Assembly (NCBI GenBank): GCA_039519185.1
Contig: CM076847.1
Location: forward strand, 28,021,251-28,085,250
From: Astragalus membranaceus
Taxonomy: Eukaryota; Streptophyta; Magnoliopsida; Fabales; Fabaceae
Direction of reading: 5' to 3'
Length of the DNA stretch: 64,000 nucleotides
Shown here: one piece after another, positions 1 to 12,000 of the stretch
How the letters are laid out: each line of letters begins with the position of its first letter
Numbering within the stretch: position 1 is the first letter of the stretch
Notes under the pieces: model-generated
The model's database searches: none
What the model saw: only the letters and a program-made list of their open reading frames with translations
What the model was told of the DNA's origin: nothing
Made by a program: the position numbers and the translations under genes

Positions 1-264
1 ATTCAACTTTTTGATAGCCCAATATGACTTGTTCTCTAATTCAACAGGGAGATGACATGGCTTGCCATAAACTAACTTATAGGGGGACATTCCTAATGGA
101 GTCTTAAATGCAGTCCTATATGCCCATAATGCTTCATCTAAGTGTAAGGACCAATCTTTTCTATTTGGTCCAACCATTTTCTCAAGCATTCTTTTTATTT
201 CCCTATTCGAAAGTTCAGCTTGTCCACTTGTTTGTGGGTGATAGGCAGTAGCAATCTTATGTTT
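1..264 (-). pseudogene. Athila-like integrase fragment
   Basis: Read on the minus strand this is an open piece of a Ty3/gypsy integrase, from the region around the catalytic glutamate (HPQTSGQAELSNREIKR) to the conserved block DEALWAYRTAFKTPLGMSP and the GKPCHLPVELE motif. Integrase inserts retrotransposon cDNA into the chromosome. These motifs, in this wording, are typical of the Athila/Tat branch. The piece is cut by the window edge at one end and by the LTR of element L1 at 270. It differs in sequence from the integrase of element A, so it belongs to another copy or family. No frameshift is seen in the short stretch shown. Confidence 0.85.
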
Positions 265-269
265 CACTC

Positions 270-3056
270 TGTAACACCCTAAAATATTTAATTAATTTGT
301 TAATTAAGTATTTAGGAATTTATTTAATTTATTGGGTATAATTTAATTAATTAAAAATTATATTTAAATGGTGTAGGTGGTATTAGGGGAGGAGGGCGCC
401 AATTAGTTAGACTTGGGCTTAAGTGGAAAGCCCAAGCCCATAATCCAAGATCATATGCGAAGGGGGCAAGCCAATTGGGGGTTAGGGATTTGTGTTAGCA
501 TTTGCGAAATTGAAAGAGAGAGAGCAAGAGAGAAAGAGGAGCGTGAGAAAAAGAGGGAGAGCAAGAGAGAAAGAGGAGCGTGAGAAAGAGAGAGAGAGCA
601 AGGGGGCGGCCAAGAGGAGAAGGAGAAGAGGATTCAAAGATCAAGAGGAAGGGGTCTCCGTTGTCGCTGTGGCTCTGTAGGTGACTTCTCCTAGGGCATC
701 GAATTCTTCTCTTGAAAAGGTTAGGGGAGCTCTATCACTCTATCTAATAAATTATATGATGGGTCCTAGATCTAGGGTTTATACTAGTACCATGTGTTCT
801 TGATGTTCTTTAATGTTCTTGAACGTTTTTGGGTTGCCCATGATGATGATCTTCATATATACATATATGTATGCCATATGCGAATTGATTTAGTGTTTGA
901 ACCTTGAGACAATACGAATTATGTATGTGTTTTGATGATGTTGATATTTGTGAGTTCATGGAATTGTAAATTGATATGTTAGAGAGCTTGATGTTTCGCA
1001 AATTGAGTGTGGGTGTGCAAGGGCGCCTAGGGCGCCAAAGTGATGATGATTTTAGTGCCCCAAAAGGATTTTGTTGATTGATTAAATTAAGTGTTGTTTT
1101 GAGTATTGAAAATTATAAGATTTTGATGAGCTAAATTGCTAAAAATCAGTTTTTAGTGTTTTGGAAAATTGCTGGAAAAATGGTGATTTTTGGTTTTTAG
1201 TGTTGAAGAAAATTCTGGGTTGTGATTGCTGCTGTTCTGGGCGCCAGGCGCCCTGTGCTGGGCGCCAAGGGCGCTGTGCTTGTTGCCCGTGCGTGTTGCT
1301 GGGCGCTGAGCGCCCAAGCGTGTGTGTGTGTGTTGCGCCAAGGCGCTGGGCGCCAGGCGCTGGGCGCTGAGCGCCTGTGTGTGATGCTGCGTGTTGCGTT
1401 TGTTGCGCGCGCCTGTGCCTAGCTGCGCCAAGTTCCCTGGGCGCCGGATCCCCAATGTTGCGCGCCTGTTGCGCGTGTTGCCTGTGTTGCGTCTAGGCGC
1501 CCAGCGCCTGGGCGCCAGTGTTCCCAGAGTGTGCTGATTTTCCCTAAACTTGCTTTTAACGTAATTTTTGACTCGGGACTCCGTTTTTGACGATTCCAAG
1601 TGCGTTGAAAACCTTATTTCAGTGTCTGTGTGATTGTCCAATTTTTAAAATGCAGTGACCCAATTTTCCGAAAATGGTTGGCTGTGGCCCAAGTGCCCGT
1701 GGCCCTGCGTCGTTGGGAGATGACTTGTGCTGTAATGTTTTCTAGAAACTTGTAACTTATTTAGTGCCTTGTGGGTGTTGCTGAATGGGCGCCATGTGGC
1801 TGCCCCGATGTCTCTAGTGATGTTTTTGAGTTAAAAGTCTGTTTTGCCCTTGGTGGCTAATAATAATTGTAATGACGTGTAAAAGTCTGTTTTGCCCTTG
1901 GTGGCTAATAATAATTATAATGACGTGTAAGAGTCTGTTCTGCCCTTTGTGGATATTATTATATATAATGAAGTGTAAACGACTGTTCCACTCTTAGTGG
2001 CTATTGTTAATTATAGTGATGGGTAAATGACTGTTCCGCCCTTAGTGGCTATTGTTAATTATAGTGATGTGTAAATGACTGTTCTGCCCTTTGTGGTTAT
2101 TATTATTTATAGTGACGTGTAAATGACGTTTTGCCCTCAGTGGCTATTATTTGAGTTGATTGATAATTATGTGTAAGTGACGATGAAAACCCAGTGACGT
2201 TTTGGGGCCCGAAGGGCTAAGTGATGTTAAGGTCTAAATGGCCTAGTGACGTTGTGTGCTGATTGTGAATTTGACAGGTGCTGTGCTCTTTGCGAGCAAA
2301 CCGGTAAGTGACGGGTCACATAGTTGACTATGAATTGAATAATTGTGTGTTTGTGTATTGTGAGTGGTGCATGTCATAGTGTCTCATGCCCATATGCATA
2401 AACCCAGTGACGTTTTTGGGGCCTGAGTGGCTAAGTGACGATGAGGCCTTAAGGGCTAAGCGACATTTTGTGAAAAGGTACCTCATGCATATACCCGCGA
2501 GTGGGTTGCATTTTCATGAGCCTACATGACATGAGATGAGTATTTGTAAGTGATGTGAATGATGACTGTGATGTGGATATTTAGTGTTTTGGATGCTGAT
2601 TGTTCTAGTGTGTAGCCTATGATTAGTACTTATCATATTTTCTATTATATGGATTGAAATGATGCTCACCCTTTCCTGTTTGAATGTTGCCCCCGTGTTG
2701 GTAACGTGCAGGTGATTCTTAGTGAAGGCCTTTAGCTTCACTTCTTGAGTCGAGTCGTCATGCTCTGATATGTAACACCAGGGAGGGGAATGAATGTTGT
2801 TTAAGTCATTATGACTGTTGTGGTTATTGGAATGTAGTATTGCAAGCCTGGCATAGTTGTAATGCCTTTTATGATTAAACTGTTGGATTTTGGATGCGAA
2901 GTTGTAATTTAATTGATAATGACGTTTTGAAGTTATTATAAGACTGTTTTCGAAAAGCGAGTTATTTGAAGTGTGACATCCCTTGTGGTGTAATTAAATT
3001 TCGAAAACTCTGATATTTTTATTAAACAAATTACCGGGTAGAAAAGGGGTGTTACA
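270..3056 (+). repeat. L1 left LTR
   Basis: Starts TGTAACACCC and ends GGTGTTACA. From 5' to 3' it contains an AT-rich start, a purine-rich tract (512-629), a cluster of GGCGCC-type dyads (1022-1045 and 1236-1520), seven copies of a 48-bp repeat (1838-2165), and a 3' part (about 2640-2790) resembling the end of the T LTR around the shared word ACGTGCAGGT. Small ORFs here, including a 162-codon one on the minus strand through the GC cluster, have no homology I recognise and are treated as chance. Confidence 0.9.
1838..2165 (+). repeat. 48-bp tandem repeat inside L1 LTR
   Basis: Seven diverged units start near 1838, 1885, 1933, 1981, 2029, 2077 and 2125, spaced 47-48 bp. The core is GACTGTTCTGCCCTTAGTGG followed by an AT-rich TAATTATAGTGAC-type tail. 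The same block recurs in the right LTR (about 6898-7227). Confidence 0.85.
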
Positions 3057-3060
3057 TTAG

Positions 3061-3072
3061 TGGTATCAGAGC
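3061..3072 (+). promoter_or_regulatory. L1 primer binding site (tRNA-iMet)
   Basis: TGGTATCAGAGC, complementary to the 3' end of plant initiator methionine tRNA, lies 4 bp after the left LTR. It is the expected start site for minus-strand DNA synthesis. Confidence 0.9.
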
Positions 3073-4735
3073 AATGGTTGGTCCGTCCGGCCATGTCATC
3101 GAGTCGTTGTGTCAGATAGTGACCAACTGTTGTCTTTCAGTGCTGACCATTGTTTATGTTGCAGGTACGCCTAAAGTTTCCATCGGTAAGTGAACTAGTG
3201 GGGGAGATGTCCCTACTAGTGTTGTGTGCCTTATTGTGTTTTCGGTGTGTGAATTGCGTTTGTGGGTTGTGGTCCTTATTGTTGACCTCCTTGCTGCGTG
3301 TTTCTAAATGGTATGCTCTGTTGTTTAAATGCGCACATGTGTTTTGGTTGGTATTGAGCTCGGTGTACCCTGCATCATATTCAAATTAATTGCCGCTTGT
3401 TGTAAAATATTAGATTGACATGCACTCAGATGCTCTTGTAATTGATGTTTGTTGTTAGATGTTGACTTGACATGTATTCGCATGCTCATGCATTTGTAAA
3501 GTATAATATTACATGCTCACCATCCTGAGTTGGTTGTCCCTTGAGTGTGAACAAACATGATTGCATTTTAAAATGGTAATTACAGCCTATGTTGCTTGAC
3601 TGACCTTGTCATGTGTGTCTGCTGTGCCTGTATGCTACTGATAGGTTACCTTGTTGCATGTTACCCTCCTATGTTGCTTTGTCCGAACTGTCTTAAGTAG
3701 TCGACGGTAAGCCTCTGTGAGAAGTCTTGTGCAATGTGATTTGATGTTTGGAAACCAAATGCGTTGTAAAATTATTTTATGGACTATTTTAAGTTGTTAC
3801 TGCACTAATAGCTACCGTGGTGTTTTAATCACTACAAGTGAAAATGTTTTCATTCAAGTGTACTAATTTGGTCCTCAACTCTTTTGGAAAATTGCGACCG
3901 GATGTAAATATTTTAGCTGAGAACTACCACATCATTGAGTTACTATTTTGACTTGCCTAATTTCCTCTCGGTGTAACCTTGCGTGCCGGAGTTTTATGAC
4001 AAAATCTCTTGGTTGTTACTTATGGATTTCTATCATGTGGTTTTGAAAATCTAAAAGTAAAGTGATTTCTGAAAGTGCTTTTGAACGTCCATTAAACACT
4101 TTTACGGCTGGATGCCGAGATTAGCATTGAAAATCACTTTTATAAACGATTCGGATTTTGTTTTAGCGGTTGCACTCTTGCGATATGCGTTACGTGGTTT
4201 TAAAAATCTTAAGATTTAGAAATGTGCATTTTGGACGCTTGTGCACTGGGGCCGAATTAACTAATTACTGTAAATGTTAATATAACTATTCTTTTGGGCT
4301 GACTAGTTGTAAAAAGGTTTTATATGTTAACCGTGTTCCTGTGTACTTAGTTGATAATGTTTCGTGGATTATCCTGAGCTATTTGCTATTGCTGTTTTAT
4401 TTAAATAATTGTTGCTGTTTCTGAAAAATGATCATTGCTGTTTTCAGAAAATAATGTTGCTGTTTTATTCGGATAATCGTTATGGTTTTCTGCAAAATGA
4501 CTATTGCTGAAAATGATTGTTGCTACCTTTTTAAAAGTTGTTGTTGCTGTTTCCTAAGGCCGCTGTCAGTGCTTTCAAGAATAACTGTTACTGTCCCTAC
4601 TTTTGTACACTGCTGCTATTTTTATGAGTTGTGCCTAATTCGATTGTTAACCGTTGCCGGTGCCTTAGTGCCCGATTGTGTGACTGAGTTGTTAATATTG
4701 TTGTTGTCGATGATGTTGCTCTGTTGTTGGTTTTT

Positions 4736-4940
4736 AGTTGTTGATGTCGCCTGAGTGGCAATTGTAGCTGTTGATGTCGCCTGAGTGGCAATTGTAGTTG
4801 TTGATGTCGCCTGAGTGGCAATTGTAGTTGTTGATGTCGCCTGAGTGGCAATTGTATTTGTTGATGTCGCCTGAGTGGCAATTGTAGTTGTTGATGTCGC
4901 CTGAGTGGCAGTTGTAATTGTTGATGTCGCCTGAGTGGCA
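4736..4940 (+). repeat. 30-bp tandem repeat array
   Basis: About seven near-identical 30-bp units with the core TTGTTGATGTCGCCTGAGTG. Because 30 is divisible by three, the minus strand stays open through the array and yields a 136-codon ORF (4597-5007) of repeated LPLRRHQQLQ decapeptides. The ORF has no known homologue to my eye and is probably a by-product of the repeat. Confidence 0.85.
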
Positions 4941-5303
4941 AAGTTGTTTGTGGATGTTGTGGTCGTGTTACTAAAATTATGAGACTTGTTGTACGACTGT
5001 TATGCACCCTTTGAATTTCGTCTTGATGCTGTGATGATTGATGAATTTTGTTATCCTTAAGGGTAGATGAGTGAGGTAGGATGCGAGCTAGTTTATCAGA
5101 GTAGCGCAGCGGAGTAGAGAGTGAGTCTGATTATTACTGCTTGAAGTTACCTGGCTGAACAAGTAGGAGGGACGGCCGCCCAAGCACTTACCGCCGGTAA
5201 TCAGAGTAATAGTAGTCAGCATGATTGATAGCACTAGTTGTCTAGGTGGCCTTAGTGGGAGAGTGTTAGCGTTGACAGGTGAATTTCGAGGACGAAATAT
5301 TCT

Positions 5304-5317
5304 AAGTGGGGGAGAGT
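5304..5317 (+). promoter_or_regulatory. L1 polypurine tract
   Basis: AAGTGGGGGAGAGT directly precedes the right LTR and is the expected primer for plus-strand DNA synthesis. The same tract precedes the right LTR of T. Confidence 0.85.
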
Positions 5318-8120
5318 TGTAACACCCTAAAATATTTAATTAATTTGTTAATTAAGTATTTAGGAATTTATTTAATTTATTGGGTATAATTTAATTAATT
5401 AAAAATTATATTTAAATGGTGTAGGTGGTATTAGGGGAGGAGGGCGCCAATTAGTTAGACTTGGGCTTAAGTGGAAAGCCCAAGCCCATAATCCAAGATC
5501 ATATGCGAAGGGGGCAAGCCAATTGAGGGTTAGGGATTTGTGTTAGCATTTGCGAAATTGAAAGAGAGAGAGCAAGAGAGAAAGAGGAGCGTGAGAAAAA
5601 GAGGGAGAGCAAGAGAGAAAGAGGAGCGTGAGAAAGAGAGAGAGAGCAAGGGGGCGGCCAAGAGGAGAAGGAGAAGAGGATTCAAAGATCAAGAGGAAGG
5701 GGTCTCCGTTGTCGCTGTGGCTCTGTAGGTGACTTCTCCTAGGGCATCGAATTCTTCTCTTGAAAAGGTTAGGGGAGCTCTATCACTCTATCTAATAAAT
5801 TATATGATGGGTCCTAGATCTAGGGTTTATACTAGTACCATGTGTTCTTGATGTTCTTTAATGTTCTTGAACGTTTTTGGGTTGCCCATGATGATGATCT
5901 TCATATATACATATATGTATGCCATATGCGAATTGATTTAGTGTTTGAACCTTGAGACAATACGAATTATGTATGTGTTTTGATGATGTTGATATTTGTG
6001 AGTTCATGGAATTGTAAATTGATATGTTAGAGAGCTTGATGTTTCGCAAATTGAGTGTGGGTGTGCAAGGGCGCCTAGGGCGCCAAAGTGATGATGATTT
6101 TAGTGCCCCAAAAGGATTTTGTTGATTGATTAAATTAAGTGTTGTTTTGAGTATTGAAAATTATAAGATTTTGATGAGCTAAATTGCTAAAAATCAGTTT
6201 TTAGTGTTTTGGAAAATTGCTGGAAAAATGGTGATTTTTGGTTTTTAGTGTTGAAGAAAATTCTGGGTTGTGATTGCTGCTGTTCTGGGCGCCAGGCGCC
6301 CTGTGCTGGGCGCCAAGGGCGCTGTGCTTGTTGCCCGTGCGTGTTGCTGGGCGCTGAGCGCCCAAGCGTGTGTGTGTGTGTGTTGCGCCAAGGCGCTGGG
6401 CGCCAGGCGCTGGGCGCCAGGCGCTGGGCGCTGAGCGCCCGTGTGTGATGCTGCGTGTTGCGTTTGTTGCGCGCGCCTGTGCCTAGCTGCGCCAAGTTCC
6501 CTGGGCGCCGGATCCCCAATGTTGCGCGCCTGTTGCGCGTGTTGCCTGTGTTGCGTCTAGGCGCCCAGCGCCTGGGCGCCAGTGTTCCCAGAGTGTGCTG
6601 ATTTTCCCTAAACTTGCTTTTAACGTAATTTTTGACTCGGGACTCCGTTTTTGACGATTCCAAGTGCGTTGAAAACCTTATTTCAGTGTCTGTGTGATTG
6701 TCCAATTTTTAAAATGCAGTGACCCAATTTTCCGAAAATGGTTGGCTGTGGCCCAAGTGCCCGTGGCCCTGCGTCGTTGGGAGATGACTTGTGCTGTAAT
6801 GTTTTCTAGAAACTTGTAACTTATTTAGTGCCTTGTGGGTGTTGCTGAATGGGCGCCATGTGGCTGCCCCGATGTCTCTAGTGATGTTTTTGAGTTAAAA
6901 GTCTGTTTTGCCCTTGGTGGCTAATAATAATTGTAATGACGTGTAAAAGTCTGTTTTGCCCTTGGTGGCTAATAATAATTATAATGACGTGTAAGAGTCT
7001 GTTCTGCCCTTTGTGGATATTATTATATATAATGAAGTGTAAACGACTGTTCCGCTCTTAGTGGCTATTGTTAATTATAGTGATGGGTAAATGACTGTTC
7101 CGCCCTTAGTGGCTATTGTTAATTATAGTGATGTGTAAATGACTGTTCTGCCCTTTGTGGTTATTATTATTTATAGTGACGTGTAAATGACGTTTTGCCC
7201 TCAGTGGCTATTATTTGAGTTGATTGATAATTATGTGTAAGTGACGATGAAAACCCAGTGACGTTTTGGGGCCCGAAGGGCTAAGTGATGTTAAGGTCTA
7301 AATGGCCTAGTGACGTTGTGTGCTGATTGTGAATTTGACAGGTGCTGTGCTCTTTGCGAGCAAACCGGTAAGTGACGGGTCACATAGTTGACTATGAATT
7401 GAATAATTGTGTGTTTGTGTATTGTGAGTGGTGCATGTCATAGTGTCTCATGCCCATATGCATAAACCCAGTGACGTTTTTGGGGCCTGAGTGGCTAAGT
7501 GACGATGAGGCCTTAAGGGCTAAGCGACGTTTTGTGAAAAGGTACCTCATGCATATACCCGCGAGTGGGTTGCATTTTCATGAGCCTACATGACATGAGA
7601 TGAGTATTTGTAAGTGATGTGAATGATGACTGTGATGTGGATATTTAGTGTTTTGGATGCTGATTGTTCTAGTGTGTAGCCTATGATTAGTACTTATCAT
7701 ATTTTCTATTATATGGATTGAAATGATGCTCACCCTTTCCTGTTTGAATGTTGCCCCCGTGTTGGTAACGTGCAGGTGATTCTTAGTGAAGGCCTTTAGC
7801 TTCACTTCTTGAGTCGAGTCGTCATGCTCTGATATGTAACACCAGGGAGGGGAATGAATGTTGTTTAAGTCATTATGACTGTTGTGGTTATTGGAATGTA
7901 GTATTGCAAGCCTGGCATAGTTGTAATGCCTTTTATGATTAAACTGTTGGATTTTGGATGCGAAGTTGTAATTTAATTGATAATGACGTTTTGAAGTTAT
8001 TATAAGACTGTTTTCGAAAAGCGAGTTATTTGAAGTGTGACATCCCTTGTGGTGTAATTAAATTTTGAAAACTCTGATATTTTTATTAAACAAATTACCG
8101 GGTAGAAAAAGGGTGTTACA
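5318..8120 (+). repeat. L1 right LTR
   Basis: Nearly identical to the left LTR. Its extra 16 bp come mainly from two added bases in a TG run (6368-6382) and one additional copy of a GCGCTGGGCGCCAG unit in the GC cluster (about 6408-6430). It ends GGTGTTACA. The repeat, purine and dyad modules occupy the same relative positions as in the left copy. Confidence 0.9.
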
Positions 8121-9013
8121 AATTGCAACCGCCATTACAACTAGACCAAGTGGATCTTGGCCAAGCACCACTAAGCAGGCAAACCCAGCTAGTAACGAGC
8201 AAGTCAAGGCCATCACACTCAGAAGCGGCAAGGAAACTGCTACCTTGCCCACAATGGTTAATACAGGTGTTATCCTAGATGCTGCCAGCACTGATGCAGC
8301 ACCTGTTGATGAGAGCTCTGATACCACTCCAGAAACTGCAACTCCAAAGAGTAAAAACGCCTCAAAAGTTTATTCCTGAGCGGCCTCCTCCACCCTTTCC
8401 CCAAAGGTTAAAGAAGGCCAATCAAGACAAACAGTTTGGGAAATTCTTGGCGATTCTGAAGCAGCTTCACATCAACATTCCATTGGTGGAAGCTTTACAA
8501 CAAAGGCCTAACTACACCAAGTTCATGAAGGATGTGCTAGCCAAGAGAAAGAGGCTTGGCGAGTTCGAGACAGTGGCTATGACACAGGAAACAAGCGTGC
8601 TTTTACAGAGTAAGGTACCTCAAACTCAAAGATCCAGGTAGTTTCACTATCCCTTGCTCCATTGGGGGTAATTACTGTGGTAGGGGCTTGTGTGATTTGG
8701 GTGCAAGCATCAACATGATGCCCAAATCCATTTTTAAAAAACTAGGCATTGGTGAAGCAAGACCCACCACAGTAACACTCGCATTAGTAGACAGATCTAC
8801 TGCCTACCCTGAAGGAAAGATTGAGGATGTTTTGATTAAAGTAGATAAATTTGTTTTCCATGTCGATTTTATATTACTTGATTTTGAGGCTGACAAGGAT
8901 GTGCCAATTATCCTTGGAAGACCATTTTTGGCCACAGGTAGGACCTTGATCGATGTACACAAAGGAGAACTTATCATGAGAGTGAATGCAATTTTGTTTC
9001 TGAACTGGACAGC
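8121..9013 (+). pseudogene. A gag C-terminus and protease, frameshifted
   Basis: The first part carries the conserved word KAITLRSGK near 8197-8223, seen near the end of Athila gag. The frame changes near 8350 and continues through the block RLKKANQDKQFGKFL. It changes again near 8618 into the aspartic protease region, with CDLGASINMMP at about 8691 and ILGRPFLATGRTLIDV near 8910-8957. In this lineage the usual protease D-T/S-G-A is written DLGA. A third shift near 8985-9013 leads into the reverse transcriptase frame. With three frame changes no polyprotein can be made. The 5' boundary at 8121 is the L1 LTR, not a natural start. Confidence 0.85.
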
Positions 9014-12000
9014 TTGGTCCAAACGCAACTGCTGTCACAACATGATGTACTAAAGCAAGAGCTGAAGCATGTGGAGAAAAAAGAGCTACAGGAAGAGGGG
9101 TCAGCTGAAATCGAGGAAAATAAACCAAATGTCCCAAGATGGACGAAGAGATATGAAGGCTTCAAGGATAACATACCATCCATTGAGAAGCCACCTGAGC
9201 TTGAATTGAAGCAACTCCCTCCTCATTTGAAGTATGCATACATGGGAGAAGAAGACACCCTTCCCGTAATCATAGCTGCTGAGTTAAGTGTACAGCAAGA
9301 AAAAGAGTTAGTTGCTGTTCTGAGGAAACATAAAAGAGCCATTGGTTGGCAAATGGCTGATATCAAAGGGTTAAGCCCTGCTTTATGTATGCACAGAATT
9401 TGCTTGGAGGAAAGCTCCAAAAACAGCATTGAAGCACAAAGGAGGCTTAACCCCATCATGAAAGAAGTCGTGAGAAAGGAAATAATTAAATGGTTAGATG
9501 CTGGGATCATATATCCTGTTGCTGACAGCACTTGGGTGAGCCTTGTGCAATGTGTCCCGAAGAGAGGAGGAATTACTGTAGTAAAAAATGAAAAGAATGA
9601 GCTAATTCCCACCAGGACAGTAACTGGTTGGAGGATCTGCATGGACTACAGGAAGCTAAATAAGGCCACTAGGAAGGACCACTTCCCCCTCCCCTTCATT
9701 GATCAGATGTTAGACAGATTAGTTGGGAAAGAATTTTACTACTTCCTTGACGAATACTCAGGATATAATCAGATTGCTATAGCCCCTGAGGACCAAGAGA
9801 AAACTACATTCACCTGCCCTTATGGCACCTTTGCTTTTAGAAGGATGCCTTTTGGGCTGTTCAATACCCCAACCACCTTTCAGAGGTGCATGATGGCCAT
9901 TTTTTCTAAATACATTGAAAAATCCATGGAAGTGTTCATGGATGATTTCTCTGTATTCGGGGAGAACTTCCATGCATGCTTGCTTAATCTCGAAGAGATA
10001 CTGAACAGGTGTGAGGAGACAAACTTGGTTCTGAATTGGGAGAAGTGCCACTTCATGGTTCAAGAAGGGATTGTACTAGGACACAAGATATCAAAAAAGG
10101 GCATAGAAGTTGACAAGGCAAAGGTGGAAGTGATTGAGAAGTTTCCACCCCCCACATCAGTCAAGGGAATAAGAAGCTTCCTAGGGCATGCTGGATTTTA
10201 CAGAAGGTTTATAAAGGATTTCTCAAAAAACTCTAAACCATTATGTATGCTGCTGCAGCACGAGTCTGCTTTCAAGTTTGACGAAGAATGCATGACAACA
10301 TTCAATAAGCTAAAGGCAGCACTGGTGACAGCACCAGTAATCATAGCGCCAGACTGGACCAAACCTTTTGAGCTAATGTGTAATGCAAGTGATTATGCTA
10401 TTGGAGCAGTGCTGGGATAGAGGCATGAAAAGGTATTTCACTCTATACATTATGCCAGCAAGACTCTAGTAAATGCTCAACTACACTATACAACCACTGA
10501 GAAAGAGCTACTGGCGGTTGTATTTGCCTTTGACAAGTTCAGATCATATCTTGTGGGAGCTAGGGTAATTGTTTATACTGACCATTCGGCTATCAAATAC
10601 CTAATTGCCAAGAAGGATGCTAAGCCAAGATTGATCCGGTGGGTGCTATTACTCCAAGAGTTTGACTTGGAAATTAGGGACAAAAAGGGACTGGAGAATC
10701 AGTTGCTGGCCATATCAGCAGCTGGGAAGGACACAGGCTCCAGTACTGAAACTCCTTGGTACGCTGATTTTGTAAACTATCTGGTTAGCAATGTGGTGCC
10801 CGAAGAGTTCACAGCCCAGCAAAGAAAAAGGTTCTTTCATTCCACAACGCAGTATTTTTGGGATGAGCCCTTTCTATACAAGAAATGCGCAGACCAACTT
10901 CTCAGAAGATGTGCTACTGAGTCAGAGATAGAGGACATTCTGAAGCATTGCCTCTCTTTGCCATGTGGAGGCCATTTTGGAGGAGCTAGAACTGCTGCAA
11001 ATGTGCTGCAAACAGGTTATTTCTGGCCCTCAATTTTTAAAGATGCCCATGAATATGCAAAAAGATGTGACAAGTGCCAAAGGATGGGCAATATTTCAAA
11101 TAGAAACGAAATTCCCTTGAACAATATCCTAGAGGTTGAACTATTCGATGTTTGGGGTATCGACTTCATGGGACCATTCCCACCATCCTTTGGCAACTTA
11201 TACATCCTGGTAGCAGTAGATTATGTGTCAAAATGGATAGAAGCAGTTGCTCTCCCCACCAATGATGCAAGGGTAGTGCTGAAAGTTATTCAAAAGAATA
11301 TTTTTACAAGGTTTGGCACACCGAGAGCTATCATCAGTGACGAGGGCACCCACTTCTGTAATAAACTGATGGAAGGGCTGTTGGCAAAATACGGAGTCAA
11401 ACACAAGATTGCCACATCCTACCACCCTCAAACAAGTGGGAAAATTGAGTTATCAAATACGAGATAAAAAGAATTTAAGAAAAGATGGTGAACCCATCAA
11501 GGAAGGACTGGTCCATCCATTTGGATGATGCTCTTTGGGCATATCGAACAGCCTTCAAAACACCCCTGGGTATGTCTCCCTATAGATTGGTTTTCGGTAA
11601 GGCTTGCCACCTGCCCATTGAATTGCAGCACAAGGCTTTTTGGGCAACCAAAAAGCTAAACTTTGATTTAAAACAAGCTGGAAAAGTCAGAATGCTGCAG
11701 CTCAATGAGCTTGAGGAGTTAAGACACTTTTCGTATGAAAATGCCAAGTTATATAAAGATAAAACAAAAGCTTGGCATGATGCTAAAATATTGAGAAGAG
11801 AACTCAAGGAGGGTGACCATGTACTGCTGTTTAACTCTAGACTACGGATGTTCCCTGCAAAACTGAAGCCTAGATGGTCTGGCCCATTCACCCCTATGGG
11901 GCTGTGGAATTAAAAAATGAATTAAATGGAAACGAGTTTAAGGTGAATGGCCAGAGAGTTAAGCTGTACTTGGGTGAGCCTGTGCCCAGCACAAAGGCAT

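Larger units (their letters stand above)
3057..5317 (+). other. Non-coding interior of L1
   Basis: No conserved retroelement protein is visible in any frame. The first 50 bp (primer site plus the words GGTCCGTCCGGCCA) match the leader of element T in layout, and the last 40 bp match T's 3' end. Around 3196-3235 the words GTGGGGGAGATG and GTTGTGTGCC resemble the T sequence just before its zinc knuckles (16450-16483), which may be a faint relic of gag. The rest is T-rich and unassigned, apart from a 30-bp repeat array. Confidence 0.7.
270..8120 (+). mobile_element. L1: non-autonomous LTR retrotransposon (LARD-like)
   Basis: Two direct LTRs of 2,787 and 2,803 bp flank a 2,261-bp interior with no recognisable gag or pol. 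Both LTRs begin TGTAACACCC and end GGTGTTACA. A tRNA-iMet primer site lies 4 bp after the first LTR, and the tract AAGTGGGGGAGAGT lies just before the second. The last 40 bp of the interior match the 3' end of the gag-pol region of element T, including its last codons and polypurine tract. This is the structure of a large retrotransposon derivative, which moves with proteins made elsewhere. I count about seven substitutions and two small indels between the LTRs, so the copy is young. The flanking 5-mers differ (CACTC on the left, AATTG on the right), so no target duplication is visible. Confidence 0.85.

Noticed and set aside
1153..1641. 162-codon minus-strand ORF in the L1 LTR (and 6187-6705)
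   Set aside because: Runs through the GC dyad cluster; GC-rich sequence has few stops. The two LTR copies diverge by frame after a small indel, so the frame is not conserved.
3061..3072. tRNA gene
   Set aside because: Only the 12-nt primer complement is present, here and at the other TGGTATCAGAGC sites; no cloverleaf.
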